NCBI GenBank assembly: GCA_001312505.1
Contig: BBDW01000007.1
Location: 93,864 to 157,863 of the forward strand
DNA: 64,000 nt
Reading direction: 5' to 3'
From: Mediterraneibacter faecis JCM 15917
Lineage (GTDB): Bacteria > Bacillota > Clostridia > Lachnospirales > Lachnospiraceae
Translations under genes and position numbers: made by a program
Shown here: positions 1 to 10,523 of the stretch, one piece after another
How positions within the stretch are numbered: position 1 is the first letter of the stretch
How the letters are laid out: the number at the start of each line of letters is the position of its first letter
The notes under the pieces: generated by a model
Told to the model about the DNA's origin: nothing
Seen by the model: only the letters and a program-made list of their open reading frames with translations
The model's database searches: none

Positions 1-1252
1 GTTTATAGACTTTGAAGTAATATCCTCCTGCCGCAGCTCCGACTGCAACCAGTGCAATCAAAAGATACGTTCCAAATGGACTTTTATCTTCAGGCATCTG
101 AATATCATCCTCTACCTTATCTTTCTCATCTGTCTCTGTCGTTTCCGGTTTTTCTTCCTCTGCTTTTTTCTCTGGTTCTGCATAAACCGTATCCACTTCC
201 GGAAGTGTCACCGAATCAGAAAGTGTGAAGTTCATCAGATCTTTTTCACTGACTTCTGTAAGAAAATACACATTATCCTGAGATTTTGAATTGTCAATAA
301 TCAGATAGAAAATCTTACCACTCTTAGTTGAAATGGTATAAAACTCTTTTGTGCCTTCCGTAGCTGTTTTAGTAACAGAATCTGCTGTCTCGCCTTCTTT
401 ATTAAGCTGTTCCTCAATACCTGTCACTGTCCGATCATCCACGGTTCCTTTTGCATCTGTCGGCTCAGAAGCCTGTGCATCCTGCGGAAGCGGTGAAGTC
501 GTTGTTTTCTCAGTCCCAGTTGCATCTGCACTGGTCGTGGTTGCCATTGCACCATTACTGTCAATGGAAGTTTTCTGTTTCTCTGCCTGCTTCTTTGCCC
601 ATTCATAATAAGGATTCTGTAACACATACTTTTCAGACGTATTTCCGGCACCGTCTGTTACCGTAATCTCAATCTGTTTTGTAGTAAAATCTTTCTGTGT
701 CAATTGCACTCTCAGCATTCCATCCTTCAAGTCTGTATAAGTGGTGCCATTGACTGTTACTGCAGTAATCCCTGATACTGTATCATTCCCCCCCTGAATC
801 GTCAGCACACCATCTGTCAGGGAAGCAGATAGTGTAGGCTTTTCCGTGTCATAACACTTAATAGAGCGATTCTGCTCATAGACCTTCCCCCCCTCACCAT
901 CTGTCACACGCACATACACTGTCTGGTTTCCAGTGATCGTGATACTTCCACTTCCGGTTACATCCTGCCAGCTTCCATCTTTTCCTGCTTTTGCTTCAAT
1001 CTTTGCTATTGAGAAACCTTCCGGCATATGACTGGCATCTACCGTAACAGCAATGGTTGTTTCTCCCTGTTTCCAGCCATCCGGTTTCTCAATCGTGATT
1101 GCAGGCGTGGTATTCTCAGCTGCATAAGCAGTCTGTGTCTGGAGCAAAGGTGTTGTCAGGCAAAGAAATGTCGTTGCTGCAAGCAAGCTCTTTTTTACCC
1201 TGCTTTTAGTAATTGTTCTCTTCTTCTGTTTCATTTTTTCCAGATTCATCAT
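1..1252 (-). CDS. CD1107-family (DUF4366) mobile element surface protein, partial
   Basis: The reading frame is open from an ATG at 1252 to the left edge (at least 417 residues), so its C-terminus is missing. It starts with a basic stretch and a signal peptide ending near Ala-Tyr-Ala-Ala. Next come Ig-like segments of the kind 'TVDGTTY...VTDGAGN', then a low-complexity Thr/Glu linker, then an acidic Lys/Glu region. A membrane segment (LLIALVAVGAAAGGYYF) lies close to the left edge. It ends the conjugation operon after DUF4315, as is typical of this family. A good AGGAGG site lies about 12 bases before the ATG. Two 7-base G runs (on the coding strand, at 788 and 887 of the plus strand) each add a Gly in frame. 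Its role is probably at the donor cell surface, which is inferred from context. Confidence 0.85.
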   Translation of the reverse strand, partial: MMNLEKMKQKKRTITKSRVKKSLLAATTFLCLTTPLLQTQTAYAAENTTPAITIEKPDGWKQGETTIAVTVDASHMPEGFSIAKIEAKAGKDGSWQDVTGSGSITITGNQTVYVRVTDGEGGKVYEQNRSIKCYDTEKPTLSASLTDGVLTIQGGNDTVSGITAVTVNGTTYTDLKDGMLRVQLTQKDFTTKQIEITVTDGAGNTSEKYVLQNPYYEWAKKQAEKQKTSIDSNGAMATTTSADATGTEKTTTSPLPQDAQASEPTDAKGTVDDRTVTGIEEQLNKEGETADSVTKTATEGTKEFYTISTKSGKIFYLIIDNSKSQDNVYFLTEVSEKDLMNFTLSDSVTLPEVDTVYAEPEKKAEEEKPETTETDEKDKVEDDIQMPEDKSPFGTYLLIALVAVGAAAGGYYFKVYK

Positions 1253-1279
1253 CGGCTTTTGTTTCCTCCTTCTGTATTT

Positions 1280-1507
1280 CTACCTGCCGGGCAGTTCATT
1301 TTTCATTCTCTTTTTGAAAGCTTCCAATTCTGGAATACTCATATCCATTGCACGGATAATTCTTACAATTTCCAGATTTTCCGCTTCTGTTTTGGCAATC
1401 TCCGCAGCCTTGAAACGCTTTAAATCTGCTTCATATCTGGCTTTGGAGGCTTCCATTTTCTCTTTGGCTTTCTCATAATCCGCCGTTGCTTTTTCAAGAC
1501 TTTTCAT
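1280..1507 (-). CDS. DUF4315 family protein
   Basis: A 75-residue, highly charged, almost entirely helical protein predicted to form a coiled coil, with repeated Lys/Glu/Ala. It matches the DUF4315 pattern, including the 'RAMDMSIPELEAF' segment near the C-terminus. It sits between the CD1108 hydrolase and the CD1107 surface protein, its usual place in this ICE class. A clear AAAGGAG site precedes the ATG. Its function is unknown; the position suggests a conjugation accessory role. Confidence 0.85.
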   Translation of the reverse strand: MKSLEKATADYEKAKEKMEASKARYEADLKRFKAAEIAKTEAENLEIVRIIRAMDMSIPELEAFKKRMKNELPGR

Positions 1508-1549
1508 CGCTTCTCCTTTCCGGACGGCTGATGCAGCCGCCCTTTTTTC

Positions 1550-4378
1550 TTACCATCGTCCAAATCCATAGAAATGGCTCTGCCAGTATGGGGGGGAATT
1601 GATGGACGTATACTGCACCGGATGTCCACAATGGATCATCTGACCATTGCCTACATAGATTCCGATATGCGTTACCGGCTCCCCCCTGCGTCGTAAGTTC
1701 CAGTAAAGAAGATCAAATCTCCCGGCTGTGCCTCCGACTGGGATACTGGTGTACAAATGTTGTACAGTCCCTGTGCTGTTAGTCTTCCTGTATTCCTTAC
1801 ACCAGAGTTTGTCAGACAGTAGCTTACAAATCCGGAACAATCGAATCCACTTGGGGAATATCCACCCCCCCACACATACGGTGTTCCGAGATATCTCGCT
1901 GCTTCATTTAACAAACGCTGTGCTGCTTCACTGGTATATTCATTGCCGCCAAAGCCTGCTCCTTCTCCAGTTTCCAGATAAAAGATCGGGTTTAACCGCT
2001 CTCCATTTTTCAGAAGTTCAATATGAAGATGGCTTCCTGTGGAATTTCCAGTATTTCCTACAAGACCTATCTCATCACCTTTCGTGACGGATGCTCCTGC
2101 AGATACACTCCGGCTGCTTAAATGTGCATACCGTAGTTCATAGCCTTTACTGTCCTTGATTACAACATAATTGCCATAGCTGTCGTTATAAGCAGAAGTT
2201 GTAACTGTTCCTGTCAGTCCTGCCATCACTTTTGTTCCTTCCGGTGCCCCCCGATATCCATGCCATTGTGTAACTGATTAGCTCCAGAAATCGGGTGAAT
2301 CCTGTATCCATAATAGCTGGTCACACTGGAATACCAGTTAAAATCAACCGGTGTCGCAAACATCTGCAAGTTGCCTTTTGTATCGTTGTAGGCACTGAAC
2401 AGTTCTTTCTGGAAAAATCCCAGCCTGTCCTGACAGATCGACATCAGATTTCCGCTGTTTAAGGTGACATTCAGCACATCTACATCTCTTGTCCTGGTCA
2501 CTTCCACTTCCTGGCTTCCATTATCATCTGCCAGATAGCATTCCCAGGTCTTATGACCATGTGCGGATGCTGCCGCATGACTGTCATAATAGACATCAAA
2601 TTGTACACCGTATCTTGCGAAAGCTCCGGTATCTTCTACCGTATATTCGACACCATTCATGACCACCTTTGTTCCCATTGGAACAAACGGATTGGAAGCA
2701 TCTACTGCTAAGGTATGATTGGCTGTTGGATATGCTCCACTGGCAGTCGGTCCTCCACTCCAAATACCACAACAGATTGGACAGTTACAATATCCGCTTG
2801 TTACAACCTGTCCCAACGATTCTCCAACTCTTACTGTTGCTGTCTCTGTCACAGTTTCATTGACTGCTTCAGTAGTCAGATGATATTGCTCTGCAAACAA
2901 TGCATCCAGTTCAGGCTTGACCTGTTCAAAAGTAAACTCCTCATACTTTGCTGACAGATAACTGATTAGGATAAACGGATCATGCTCAATAGGTCCGATG
3001 TTATATCGGTATTCCTCATGTCCCGGTTCTTCAGACTCCATGTTGTTAATCCGCTCCTGCAGATTAGCTTCCAGCTGTGTATAATACAGTTCCGCTTCCC
3101 GGATTGCTTGATCCGATGACAGATAACTGGTTCCCGTGTAAGTGATCACATTTTGTAAAAACACTGCAGAGCATGACGTGACATTCGTTATAATCAGAAA
3201 CATCAATCCGATCAGAACTGCCACACTGATATACACCTTCCGGTTTTCTTTAAAGAAGTTGGTGACTTTGCCGCCAATCTTCTTGATATAATCAATCGTA
3301 CCTTTTGTAGCTGTACCTACGGTCTGTTCACTTCGCTTTGCTTTGGCATAATCCCGTTTGATCTGTTGCTTCTGAATCTGTTTTTTTAGCTTCTTCTGCT
3401 CCTGACGGGCTGCCGCCTGTGTCTGTTTCTCTGCCTGTCTCTCCAGTCTGCTTCTCTTTCTGGAAGCCCTCTGTTTCCTTCGTCTAGCACTTCTCTGTTC
3501 CAGCCGGTAAATACCTTCGCAGCCTTCTTCCAACTTATGGGCACCTTCTACTGCCGCATTATCGTCTTCATTTTTACTGATCTCACGGTGCAATGCTGCG
3601 GAAGTTGCACTTCCTGCTTTCTTAACAACAAAAGCTTTTTCTGTTTCACAGATTCCCCCCTTCGCCAAACTTCAGGCGGGATTTCTTCTTTCCAGAACCC
3701 TCTCCTTCATTTGCCTGATAAACCTGTGCCTTCTTGGAATGCTGCTTTGCTTCCTTTTTCTTTCTTGCTTCCTCATAAGAAAACTTTTTGGCTTTTTCCT
3801 TCTGTTTCTGATGACGGAAATTGACTCCATCCGTATCCATCTGGTTCAATTTCTCCATATCTTTGTCATTTTTCACAGAAGCACCAGTCTCTTCATAAGC
3901 AAATTTCAGACGCTGTTTCTGCTTTGGTTTCTTACTTCCACCATTCTTCTTACTCCGGCTGTCTCCTCTGTTTTCTGAAAGATCCGCACGTTTTTCTTTC
4001 AGTCTCCCTGACTGGCTGGCTTCGGATTTTTCCGCAAATCTTGATTCTTTTCTGTTCTCAGCACGGATTCTTTTCCGGTTTTGTTGCTTTCTATTTTGTC
4101 CAAAATCCTCACTTTGGTTCTCCGTTCGCATCAGTTCCGGTGCATCCCTGGATTTTTGCACAGAGGGACGGATATTTTTCCCACTCCGCTTAGACTGGCG
4201 GGGAGACTTATCCACAAGGTTTTCTGCTTTTTCCCCCCTGTTTTATTCCCATCTGCACATCACTGGCACGGTTACTGACACGAACAGAAGATTTATCCGT
4301 CAGGTTTTCTTCCACCAGACCATCTTTGGTCATCTTCTGGACCTTCTTATCCCTGACTTTCATTCTCTGTTCTGCCAC
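1550..4378 (-). CDS. CD1108-family cell-wall hydrolase (3D + M23 + NlpC/P60), frameshifted here
   Basis: A VirB1-like peptidoglycan hydrolase thought to open the wall for the conjugation channel. Domains in order: a very basic Lys/Arg/Glu-rich cytoplasmic N-terminus; one membrane helix (VYISVAVLIGLMFLIITNV); a 3D-type domain with SGYCNCPICCG and the DTGAF motif; a peptidase M23 domain with HNGMDIG and HLHIE; and an NlpC/P60 domain with FDCSGF (Cys), THIGIYVG and HCGHP (His). The GTG start at 4378 has GGAGGAG seven bases upstream. The frame is broken at G runs near 4233 and 3655 (one base too many each) and near 2247 and 1681 (two too many each). In-frame extra triplets occur near 1865 and 1590. 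Read through these, one protein of about 940 residues results. Confidence 0.8.
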
Positions 4379-4381
4379 TGA

Positions 4382-4492
4382 TTACTCCTCCTTCTTCGGA
4401 TACCCTTTCCCTGCCTGTAATAAACAGAGAAAAGCGATGCCAAATACAGCACCGCCACTAAAAGTTAATACATATGAAATTGCTCGTAACAT
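4382..4492 (-). CDS. DUF3789-like small membrane protein
   Basis: A 36-residue protein starting MLRAISYVLTF, with one membrane helix through AVFGIAFLCLLQAG and a charged end. This resembles the tiny DUF3789 proteins found between VirB4 and the hydrolase in this ICE class. The ATG at 4492 has AAAGGAG about eight bases upstream. Its 3' end overlaps the ribosome site of the next gene, which suggests translational coupling. The function is unknown. Confidence 0.7.
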   Translation of the reverse strand: MLRAISYVLTFSGGAVFGIAFLCLLQAGKGYPKKEE

Positions 4493-4508
4493 TGTCTTCT
4501 CCTTTGAT

Positions 4509-6971
4509 TTAACCTGCTTCGGAAGTTTCCTCCAAGCGGGTTGTCATGATTTTATAGAGGGAATTCTTCGGGAATCTGTCTACGAATGGAATAATGACAT
4601 TTCCATAGAACAGAAGTCCTTCCCCCCCCTCATTACTGTTGGTTACATAGGACAGCTGGGTTGGTGAGATATTCAGCTGTTTTGCAAGAATCTGCCGGTC
4701 ACCGGAAGCCTGGTTGAGCATATAAATAAAATCTGAATTTTCAAATATATTCTCTATCTCCCTGGAAGACAACAAATCCTTAATATTCTGGGTGATACCA
4801 GTTGGAATACCACCCCCCCATTTACGAAATCTCTTCCAGATTTCCACACTATAAGCTGCAGTCTGCTCTTCCTTCAAAAGAAGATGGAACTCATCCACAT
4901 AGTATCTGGTGGACTTATGGGCAGAACGGTTCATCGTTACCCTGTTCCAGACCTGATCCTGGATTACGAGCATCCCAATCTTTTTCAGCTGTTTGCCAAG
5001 TTCTTTGATGTCAAAGCAGACAATACGGTTATTGATATCCACGTTCGTCTGATGGTTAAATACATTCAAAGAACCTGTAACATAGATCTCCAATGAAGTG
5101 GCCAGTCGCTGTGCTTCTGGCTCTTCCTGTTTTCTCAGAAGGTTGTATAAGTCCTCCAGGATTGGCATCTTCTCCGGTATTGGATCGGCAAGGTATTCCT
5201 GATATACTAACCGAACACAACGGTCAATAATCGTTTTTTCTACCGGCTCCAGTCCATTCTTTCCACCAACAATCAACTCACACAGAGATAAAATAAAATC
5301 TGCTTTTAATGACAGCGGATTGTCTTCCTCGGAATAATTCAGGTTCAGATCCATCGGATTGATATACTGGTCAGATACCGGTGAAACCCGAACCACCTGT
5401 CCATGCAGCGCCTGCACAAGTGCGAATACTCGGCTTCTGGATCGCAGACAATGATATCGTCTTCCGTAATCAGAAAACAGTTCGTAATTTCCCTCTTTGC
5501 TGAAAATGACTTACCAGAACCTGGTGTACCAAGAATCAGTCCATTTGGGTTCTTCAGGCGTTTCCGATCAACCATGATCATGTTATTGGATAACGCATTC
5601 AATCCATAATAAAGAGCTTCCCCCTTCCTGAAACAGTTCCTGTGTCGTAAATGGCACAAAGATTGCGGTTGATGATGTGGTAAGCCCTCTCTGAATTTCA
5701 ATTCGATTGACTCCAAGCGGAATACAGGACATGAGTGCTGCTTCCTGCTGATAATCCAGCTGTTTTAAGGAACAGTTATATTTCTGTGCGATTCCCTGTA
5801 CCTGGAAAATATTATTATCCAGCTTCTGACGCTTCTTTGCGGTATTCATAACCAGAACCGTCACAAGAAACATTCGCTCATTTCTGGACTGCAGATCTTC
5901 CAGCAGGTTCTTCGCTTCTTCTCCATAAGTCACAAGGTCCGATGGAAGCACGTCCATATCATAACCGGAACGTACCGCTCGTTTCTGCTCTTCGATCTTC
6001 ATCTTATCCAAATCTGAAATCTTGCTCTTGATCATCTTGATCGCTGAACTCTGGTCAATAGACTGGATATGGATGTTGACATTAATACTGTCATCTACAT
6101 CCAGAAAATCTGCAAGCATCCGGTCTGTCAGCTCCGGTGCAAGAATCTGCAGGTAACTTACACTTCCCATCGTTCTTCCCATCAAAAATGTCTGATTCTT
6201 GGAAAAGTTAAAGGAAGTCGGTGCAATAAAATCTTTGGTCTTTAATCCGGTTTCTGGTAGCATCCTGTACTGGAACTTAAATGGTTCGATCCGATCCTGG
6301 TTGAACACATGATACATAATCTCCAGCCTTTCCAGTCCATTCAAAGAATGTGCCTGTGCTCCCAGAACCTTAAAGTTATTTAAGATATCTGTTTCGATTC
6401 TTTCAAGCCTTGGTCTTGCTACCTTCAGACTTTCTGCTTCGATTCCAAAAGTGATATATTTCGTCTTTACCAGACCATTATTTCCCTTGGAAAGCTGATT
6501 TTTCAGCATAGTACGGTACTCTTCACGAATGGCATTGAAGTCATCGTTCTGATCCGGAATGTCAATGCTTTTCTCAAATTCTGCCACATCCACCTGCTGA
6601 TTGATAAAGGACAGCTGCACACTGATGGAAGAATCAAAGTAATTTAAGAAATCACAGTAATTCTCAAATATCGTGGTCTTATCCTCGTTTAAAGCAAGCT
6701 GATAATTGATGTCGTAAAACTGAATCGTCTTGGAGAAAAAGGTCTTTGTCACCTGGCAGATACCATCCTGCAGCATCCGAATATACGGAATACTCTGCTG
6801 TGCAGTTGTAGGAATACTTTTCTGTTTCCTGCGATCCCGCTCCTGTTTCTTCCTACGCTTTTCCTGTTCTCTTTCTTTTCTGCTTTTTTTGTTTCTTCTT
6901 TCCTGACGGTTTCTTTTTTCCGCCAGGGACAGACGCTCCTGCTGAGCCTCCTGCTTTGTCTTTTTTGCCAT
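4509..6971 (-). CDS. virB4: VirB4-like conjugation ATPase (CD1110 family), two frameshifts
   Basis: The ATPase that powers assembly of, and transfer through, the type IV channel. The N-terminus is extremely Lys/Arg/Gln-rich, followed by the VirB4 domain. Walker A is LGTPGSGKSF, an acidic site is seen in IVCDPEAEY, and Walker B is RYYVDEFHLLL. The ATG at 6971 (MAKKTKQ) is preferred over an upstream in-frame ATG because it fits the family start. One extra base in a G run near 5620 breaks the frame after ELFQEG. A G missing at about 5412 breaks it again between EYSHL and VQALHG. Extra in-frame triplets lie near 4622 and 4812. Joined, it is about 820 residues, the normal size. Confidence 0.88.
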
Positions 6972-7317
6972 CCGGCACACCCTCCTTTTTTACAAGGGTG
7001 GAAATCTCCTGATAAAAATTTTCTGTCTTATATGGTCTTACTGCCGGACAGATAAACTTCTGTCGAATGATATTTGCCACCACTTTTTCAAAGGGAAGCC
7101 CGTCTTTTTCATACATTGCCATGAAGAAAAACGGAAGCATGACCGTTACCATCAAAATGGCAGCGATACTGGAACCGATTAGTTTTCTCATGAACAGATA
7201 AAACGGAATTCCCACAACTGCGGCAAGTGAAAAGAAAATCAACTGCCGCTTTGTCAGATTTAACGCTACTTTTGTTTTGACCTTGGTAAGGTCTTTTGGT
7301 ACTGGTACATACGCCAT
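6853..7317 (-). CDS. prgI: PrgI family conjugation protein
   Basis: A small inner-membrane T4SS component equivalent in place to VirB3. Two closely spaced hydrophobic segments (LIFFSLAAVVGIPFYLF and AAILMVTVMLPFFFMAM) are followed by a cytoplasmic part with EKVVANIIRQKFICP. The last ~45 residues are a Gly/Lys-rich tail that overlaps the VirB4 start out of frame for about 118 bases. That tail is unusually long for the family, so the true stop may have been moved by a base error. The start has AGGAGCG about eight bases upstream. Confidence 0.85.
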   Translation of the reverse strand: MAYVPVPKDLTKVKTKVALNLTKRQLIFFSLAAVVGIPFYLFMRKLIGSSIAAILMVTVMLPFFFMAMYEKDGLPFEKVVANIIRQKFICPAVRPYKTENFYQEISTLVKKEGVPDGKKDKAGGSAGASVPGGKKKPSGKKKQKKQKRKRTGKA

Positions 7318-7350
7318 GGTATGCGCTCCTTTCCTGCCCGTTAGTGGGCA

Positions 7351-8215
7351 TTGAATATCGATTTGCTAAGCTTCCGGTCTTGAATAATGAAAATGCAAGA
7401 ATCACGGTATAAGCCGCTACTGAAAACATTGCTGCATGAAGGTCACTGGATATGGTCATTGCATTTACTAAAACTGCATAAATTCCCACACAGACCATCA
7501 TGAAGAATCCCTGAAATGCCAGTGCGAACAAGCCTTTTAAATAGTTGTTTCCGATATTGCCCCCCCATTCCTTATTGGTCATGGTGGCAAACGGAATTGG
7601 TGCTATGGAAGTATAAAGGTAAATCTCTATCATTCTTCCGTACAAAATAACGGTTATGATGATCGACAGAATCCGCATGGTAATACTGATCAGCAGCGTT
7701 TCCATGGATAGCAGGAACAAATCCCCTAACTCCATATCCTCCAGGGCATCCACAATTCGTGTAATTGCTTCTGTTGCATCCACCGCAGTGTTTCCTGATA
7801 TCACCCCGGCGGCATTGTTGACCACATGCTGGCCAACGTCAAAGACCGCCATCGTGATATTGAACGTATTTGTCACCAGATAAATGGCTACATACGCTTT
7901 GAAGATCCAGAGAAAAATATTGTAAGTCTCAAATTCATGGAAATTGTTTTTCTGTGTTACCATCGTGATCAATTCATAGCACAGGACAAAGGTGATGATC
8001 AGTCCCGCAATGGGGGGGACGATCACCGTTTGGGATATATTCTGGATCAGATTAAAAATCCCTGCATTCCATCCCTGCGGTGTCTGTCCCACCTGCCCGG
8101 CTATGGTTCCCACCTGCTCATTGACAGACGTGAACATGTTATCCAAACATGACTTGATAAGTCCAATCAGGATATCCTTTATCGCTTCCGTAATTCTCTC
8201 AATGATGGTGTTCAT
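7351..8215 (-). CDS. virB6: VirB6/TrbL-like conjugation membrane protein (CD1112 family)
   Basis: A polytopic membrane protein of the transfer channel with several hydrophobic segments, including IVPIAGLIITFVLCYELI, ILSIIITVILYG and FFMMVCVGIYAVLV. The N-terminus MNTIIERITEAIKDILIGL is typical. In the given sequence the frame continues to 7109 inside prgI. Restoring one A in the A run near 7368 gives the ending SLAKSIFNAH and a stop at 7351, before the prgI start, which I take as the real end. In-frame extra triplets (Gly near 7560, Pro near 8012) come from 7-base runs. Confidence 0.85.
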
Positions 8216-8227
8216 CTACCACTCCTC

Positions 8228-8308
8228 TTAAGAGAACAATGTTGCCAGCTGTGGAATCAGGGTAGTTCCCAGCAGCATGATTCCGGCACCAGCCATCAGC
8301 TGTTTCAT
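8228..8308 (-). pseudogene. maff2, 3' fragment separated by the nested IME
   Basis: Twenty-six codons from ATG-AAA-CAG read MKQLMAGAGIMLLGTTLIPQ and on to LATLFS and a stop. This matches the C-terminal half of the Maff2 membrane protein, whose N-terminal half is at 18,776-18,937. Joining the halves at the shared KQLMA gives a 72-residue protein, the usual Maff2 length. It lies directly upstream of virB6, the normal place of maff2. Confidence 0.85.
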
Positions 8309-8311
8309 ACC
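8291..8311 (+). repeat. att junction repeat, left
   Basis: Begins AGCCATCAGCTGTTT and matches the 21-bp segment at 18782-18802 in 18 of 21 positions in direct orientation. It encodes the KQLMA codons of maff2 on the minus strand. Inferred recombinase attachment junction. Confidence 0.7.
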
Positions 8312-8343
8312 AAAATAGGTGTAAAACTCTGCTCGATGGCGGG

Positions 8344-8370
8344 CGGCGGCGTGTCAAGAAATTTATGGAA
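8344..8370 (+). repeat. IME terminal inverted repeat, left
   Basis: CGGCGGCGTGTCAAGAAAT followed by a short tail to TGGAA. The reverse complement of 18703-18731 reads CGGCGGTGTAGTCAAGAAAT with a similar tail. The paired placement just inside both element ends suggests recombinase or directionality-factor arm sites. Confidence 0.6.
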
Positions 8371-8392
8371 TTTTTTTAGAACCGCCCCCGGC

Positions 8393-8419
8393 GGAACAGG
8401 TCAGGCCGTGACCTGTTCC
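8393..8419. repeat. Perfect palindrome at the recombinase stop codon
   Basis: GGAACAGGTCA, a 5-base centre, then TGACCTGTTCC: a perfect 11-bp stem. It spans the stop codon and last codons (Glu-Gln-Val-Thr-Ala) of the recombinase gene. No T run follows on the minus strand, so it is not a standard intrinsic terminator. A protein-binding site or mRNA-end structure is possible. Confidence 0.6.
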
Positions 8420-10077
8420 ACCTCCGGGATGGGTTTGAGATTAAAATGAATTTCAATAGAAATGTGTCGTGTCTTATCGCTGTCGATGTGTTCATGGACA
8501 ACGATTTCTTTAATCAGACGGTTGAGGGTGGCAGCGTCCAGCTCCGTGATGTCGGCGTATTCCTGAATGGCGTCCACCCATTGCTTGGCGTCCACGGCAA
8601 GGCGGATTTCATCAGCCAGCTTCCTGCGCCCCTGTTCAACCGTTCCTTTAGTTCAGCCTGTTCCTTCTGCGTCTTATCCAGCATGAGATTGAAGTTTGCT
8701 TCGCTGATACGTCCGGCAACCATGTCCTCATAGAGCCGCAGCACCATTTTTTCCAGTACCTCAATCCGTTCCTCGTGCTTCGTCAGGGAACGCTCCAACG
8801 CTTCCCGCTGGCCTTTCTGCTCGGCTTCACAGGTGTTGGTAAGCCGTCCGGCAACAGCTTCCCCGTCCATCAGGGCGGCCTTCGCACATTCCCGGATTTG
8901 TTCAGCACAAGGCGGTAAAGGGTTTCGTACTCCACACGGTGCTGGGTACAGTGCTGTTTCCCATAGGCATTATAGGTCTTACAGGAATAAATCTGCTTCG
9001 GGTGCTTGTCGTTGGTGTAGCGGATAGTCAGTGATTTCCCACACTCGCCACATTTGAGAAGCCCCCCCGCAAACAGGCTGATTTCCCCGGTCTGGCGGGA
9101 ACGCTGCCGGGATTTCAGCTTGTCCTGCACGATGTCAAAGCTCTTGCGGTCAACAATCGGCTCATGCCGTTCCTCCACCACAATCCAGTCCTGCGGCTTT
9201 TTTTCCCCCCGATGGTGCCGATTTTGAAGCGGTAGTCCTTCTTCTGGGAAGCGATAGCCCCGGTATAGACGGGATTCATCAGGATGTCCTTGATTACCGA
9301 AAAATCCCACATATACCGCCCGTTTACCGGGTCTTTCTTTTCCCATTTAGTGCGGACATTGCGGAAGCCCCGTTCCCGGTTCCACCATGTAGGGCAAGGC
9401 ACCTTCTGTTCTTCCAGCCTGCGCCGGATAAAGTTCGGGCCGTGTCCTTCCAGCGCCCAGCGGAAGATTTGCCGGACAATGGGGGCGGTTTCCTCGTCCA
9501 CCAGCAGATGGTTTTTGTCCTCCGGGTCTTTCTGATACCCGAAAGGGGCGATACAGCCGGTAAACTGGCCTTGCTGGGCTTTCAGAAGGTAAGAGGAATG
9601 TACCTTCTTGGAAATATCCTTGCTGTACATCTCGTTGAGGATGTTCTTGAACGGCGCAATGTCGTTATTCTCCCGCATGGTGTCGATACCGTCATTCATG
9701 GCGATATAGCGGACGCCGTGGCGGGGAAAGAAGTCCTCAATGAGTGTGCCGGTCTGCAAATAATTTCTGCCCAACCTCGATAAATCTTTCGTTATGACAA
9801 GGTTTATCTGCCTGCGCTCGATGGCTTTGAGCATCCGTTTCAGGTCGGGGGGGCGCTCCATGTTCAGCCCCCCCGTGTAGCCATCGTCCTGATAGACTGC
9901 CACAACCTCCCATCCCTGCTTTTCGCAGTATTTTTCCAGCATATCCCGCTGGTTGGCAATACTGGCGCTCTCCCCCCCGTCAAGGTCATCGTCTTTGGAA
10001 AGCCTGCAATAGATGGCTGCCCGGAAGCTGCCTGCCAGTATTGCGTCCATGTCTGTATATTCATATCCGTTCATCAT
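8401..10077 (-). CDS. Large serine recombinase of the IME (frameshifted here)
   Basis: Catalyses integration and excision of the IME. The N-terminal resolvase domain has the catalytic Ser in AAIYCRLSKDD (about residue 27) and the motif ITKDLSRLGRNYLQTG. It is followed by a recombinase domain (PFGYQKDPEDKNHLL, EGHGPNFIRRRLEEQ), a zinc ribbon (CGECGKSLTIRY...C) and a C-terminal coiled coil ending EVEQVTA. Extra in-frame Gly/Pro codons lie at 9972, 9867, 9847 and 9062. The frame breaks at a 6-base run near 9205 (two extra). Single-base losses break it near 8895 and between 8590 and 8640. Corrected, it is about 555 residues. The gene lies at one IME end as expected. The start follows MMNGYEY; no strong ribosome site is visible. 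Confidence 0.9.
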
Positions 10078-10083
10078 AACCGT

Positions 10084-10281
10084 TTACCCGCACAATCCAG
10101 ACGGAACACGGTTCTTCTGAACCTCATCCTTATTATACTCTAAATCTTGTGTTTTCGCAAGATTTTCTTTGCTGGTATTCTGCCCATATTTTTGGGCAAT
10201 CAGGCTCACAAAGACGTCTGTGGCGTCCAGTTCGCCGTCAAAAACTGTGGTAACATGAATCTCTGTTTTCGTTTTTGCCAT
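10084..10281 (-). CDS. Conserved small IME protein upstream of recombinase
   Basis: A 65-residue protein beginning MAKTKTEIHVTTVFDGELDA and ending VPSGLCG. I recognise the type as a conserved companion directly upstream of large serine recombinases in such elements. No domain of known function is visible. It ends seven bases before the recombinase start, so the two are probably co-expressed. The ATG has a GGAGGATAA-type site upstream. Confidence 0.75.
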   Translation of the reverse strand: MAKTKTEIHVTTVFDGELDATDVFVSLIAQKYGQNTSKENLAKTQDLEYNKDEVQKNRVPSGLCG

Positions 10282-10325
10282 AGGCAGTTATCCTCCATAA
10301 TAGAATAAGCCAGACAAGGAGAAGG

Positions 10326-10512
10326 TCGGCAACGAAGTCCGGCAACGGGCTTCAAAAAACCTGAAAACTATCTCTGTCTGGCAGTTTGGCTCTTATTTTT
10401 ATTTTCTTTTATTTTTCTGTTGTTTTGGTTGCTGATAAGGGGGAAAAGCCCGCAGTTACGGGGGGTTTCCCGGCAACGGCTCGGCAACGGGAGTGCAACA
10501 GGGTCGGCAACC
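10326..10512. repeat. Five copies of a CGGCAAC direct repeat
   Basis: YCGGCAACS occurs at 10326, 10339, 10470, 10481 and 10504, all in the same orientation, in the gap between the primase gene and the small protein. The gap (10282-10523) also holds an inverted repeat GCCAGACA/TGTCTGGC (about 10312 and 10374) and a T-rich stretch. Repeats next to a primase could be iterons of a replication or transfer origin. This is inference. Confidence 0.5.
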
Positions 10513-10523
10513 GGCTGCATTTT

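Noticed and set aside
424..666. Overlapping short open frames on both strands in the CD1107 gene
   Set aside because: The third frame on the minus strand is open for over 400 codons with a signal peptide and membrane anchor; the others are shadows.
4509..5716. VirB4 split into separate functional proteins
   Set aside because: The pieces join exactly at conserved positions after one-base corrections, and the Walker motifs are divided among them.
10326..10512. CRISPR-like array
   Set aside because: Units are only 8-9 bp with irregular gaps and no spacer structure; no cas genes in the window.
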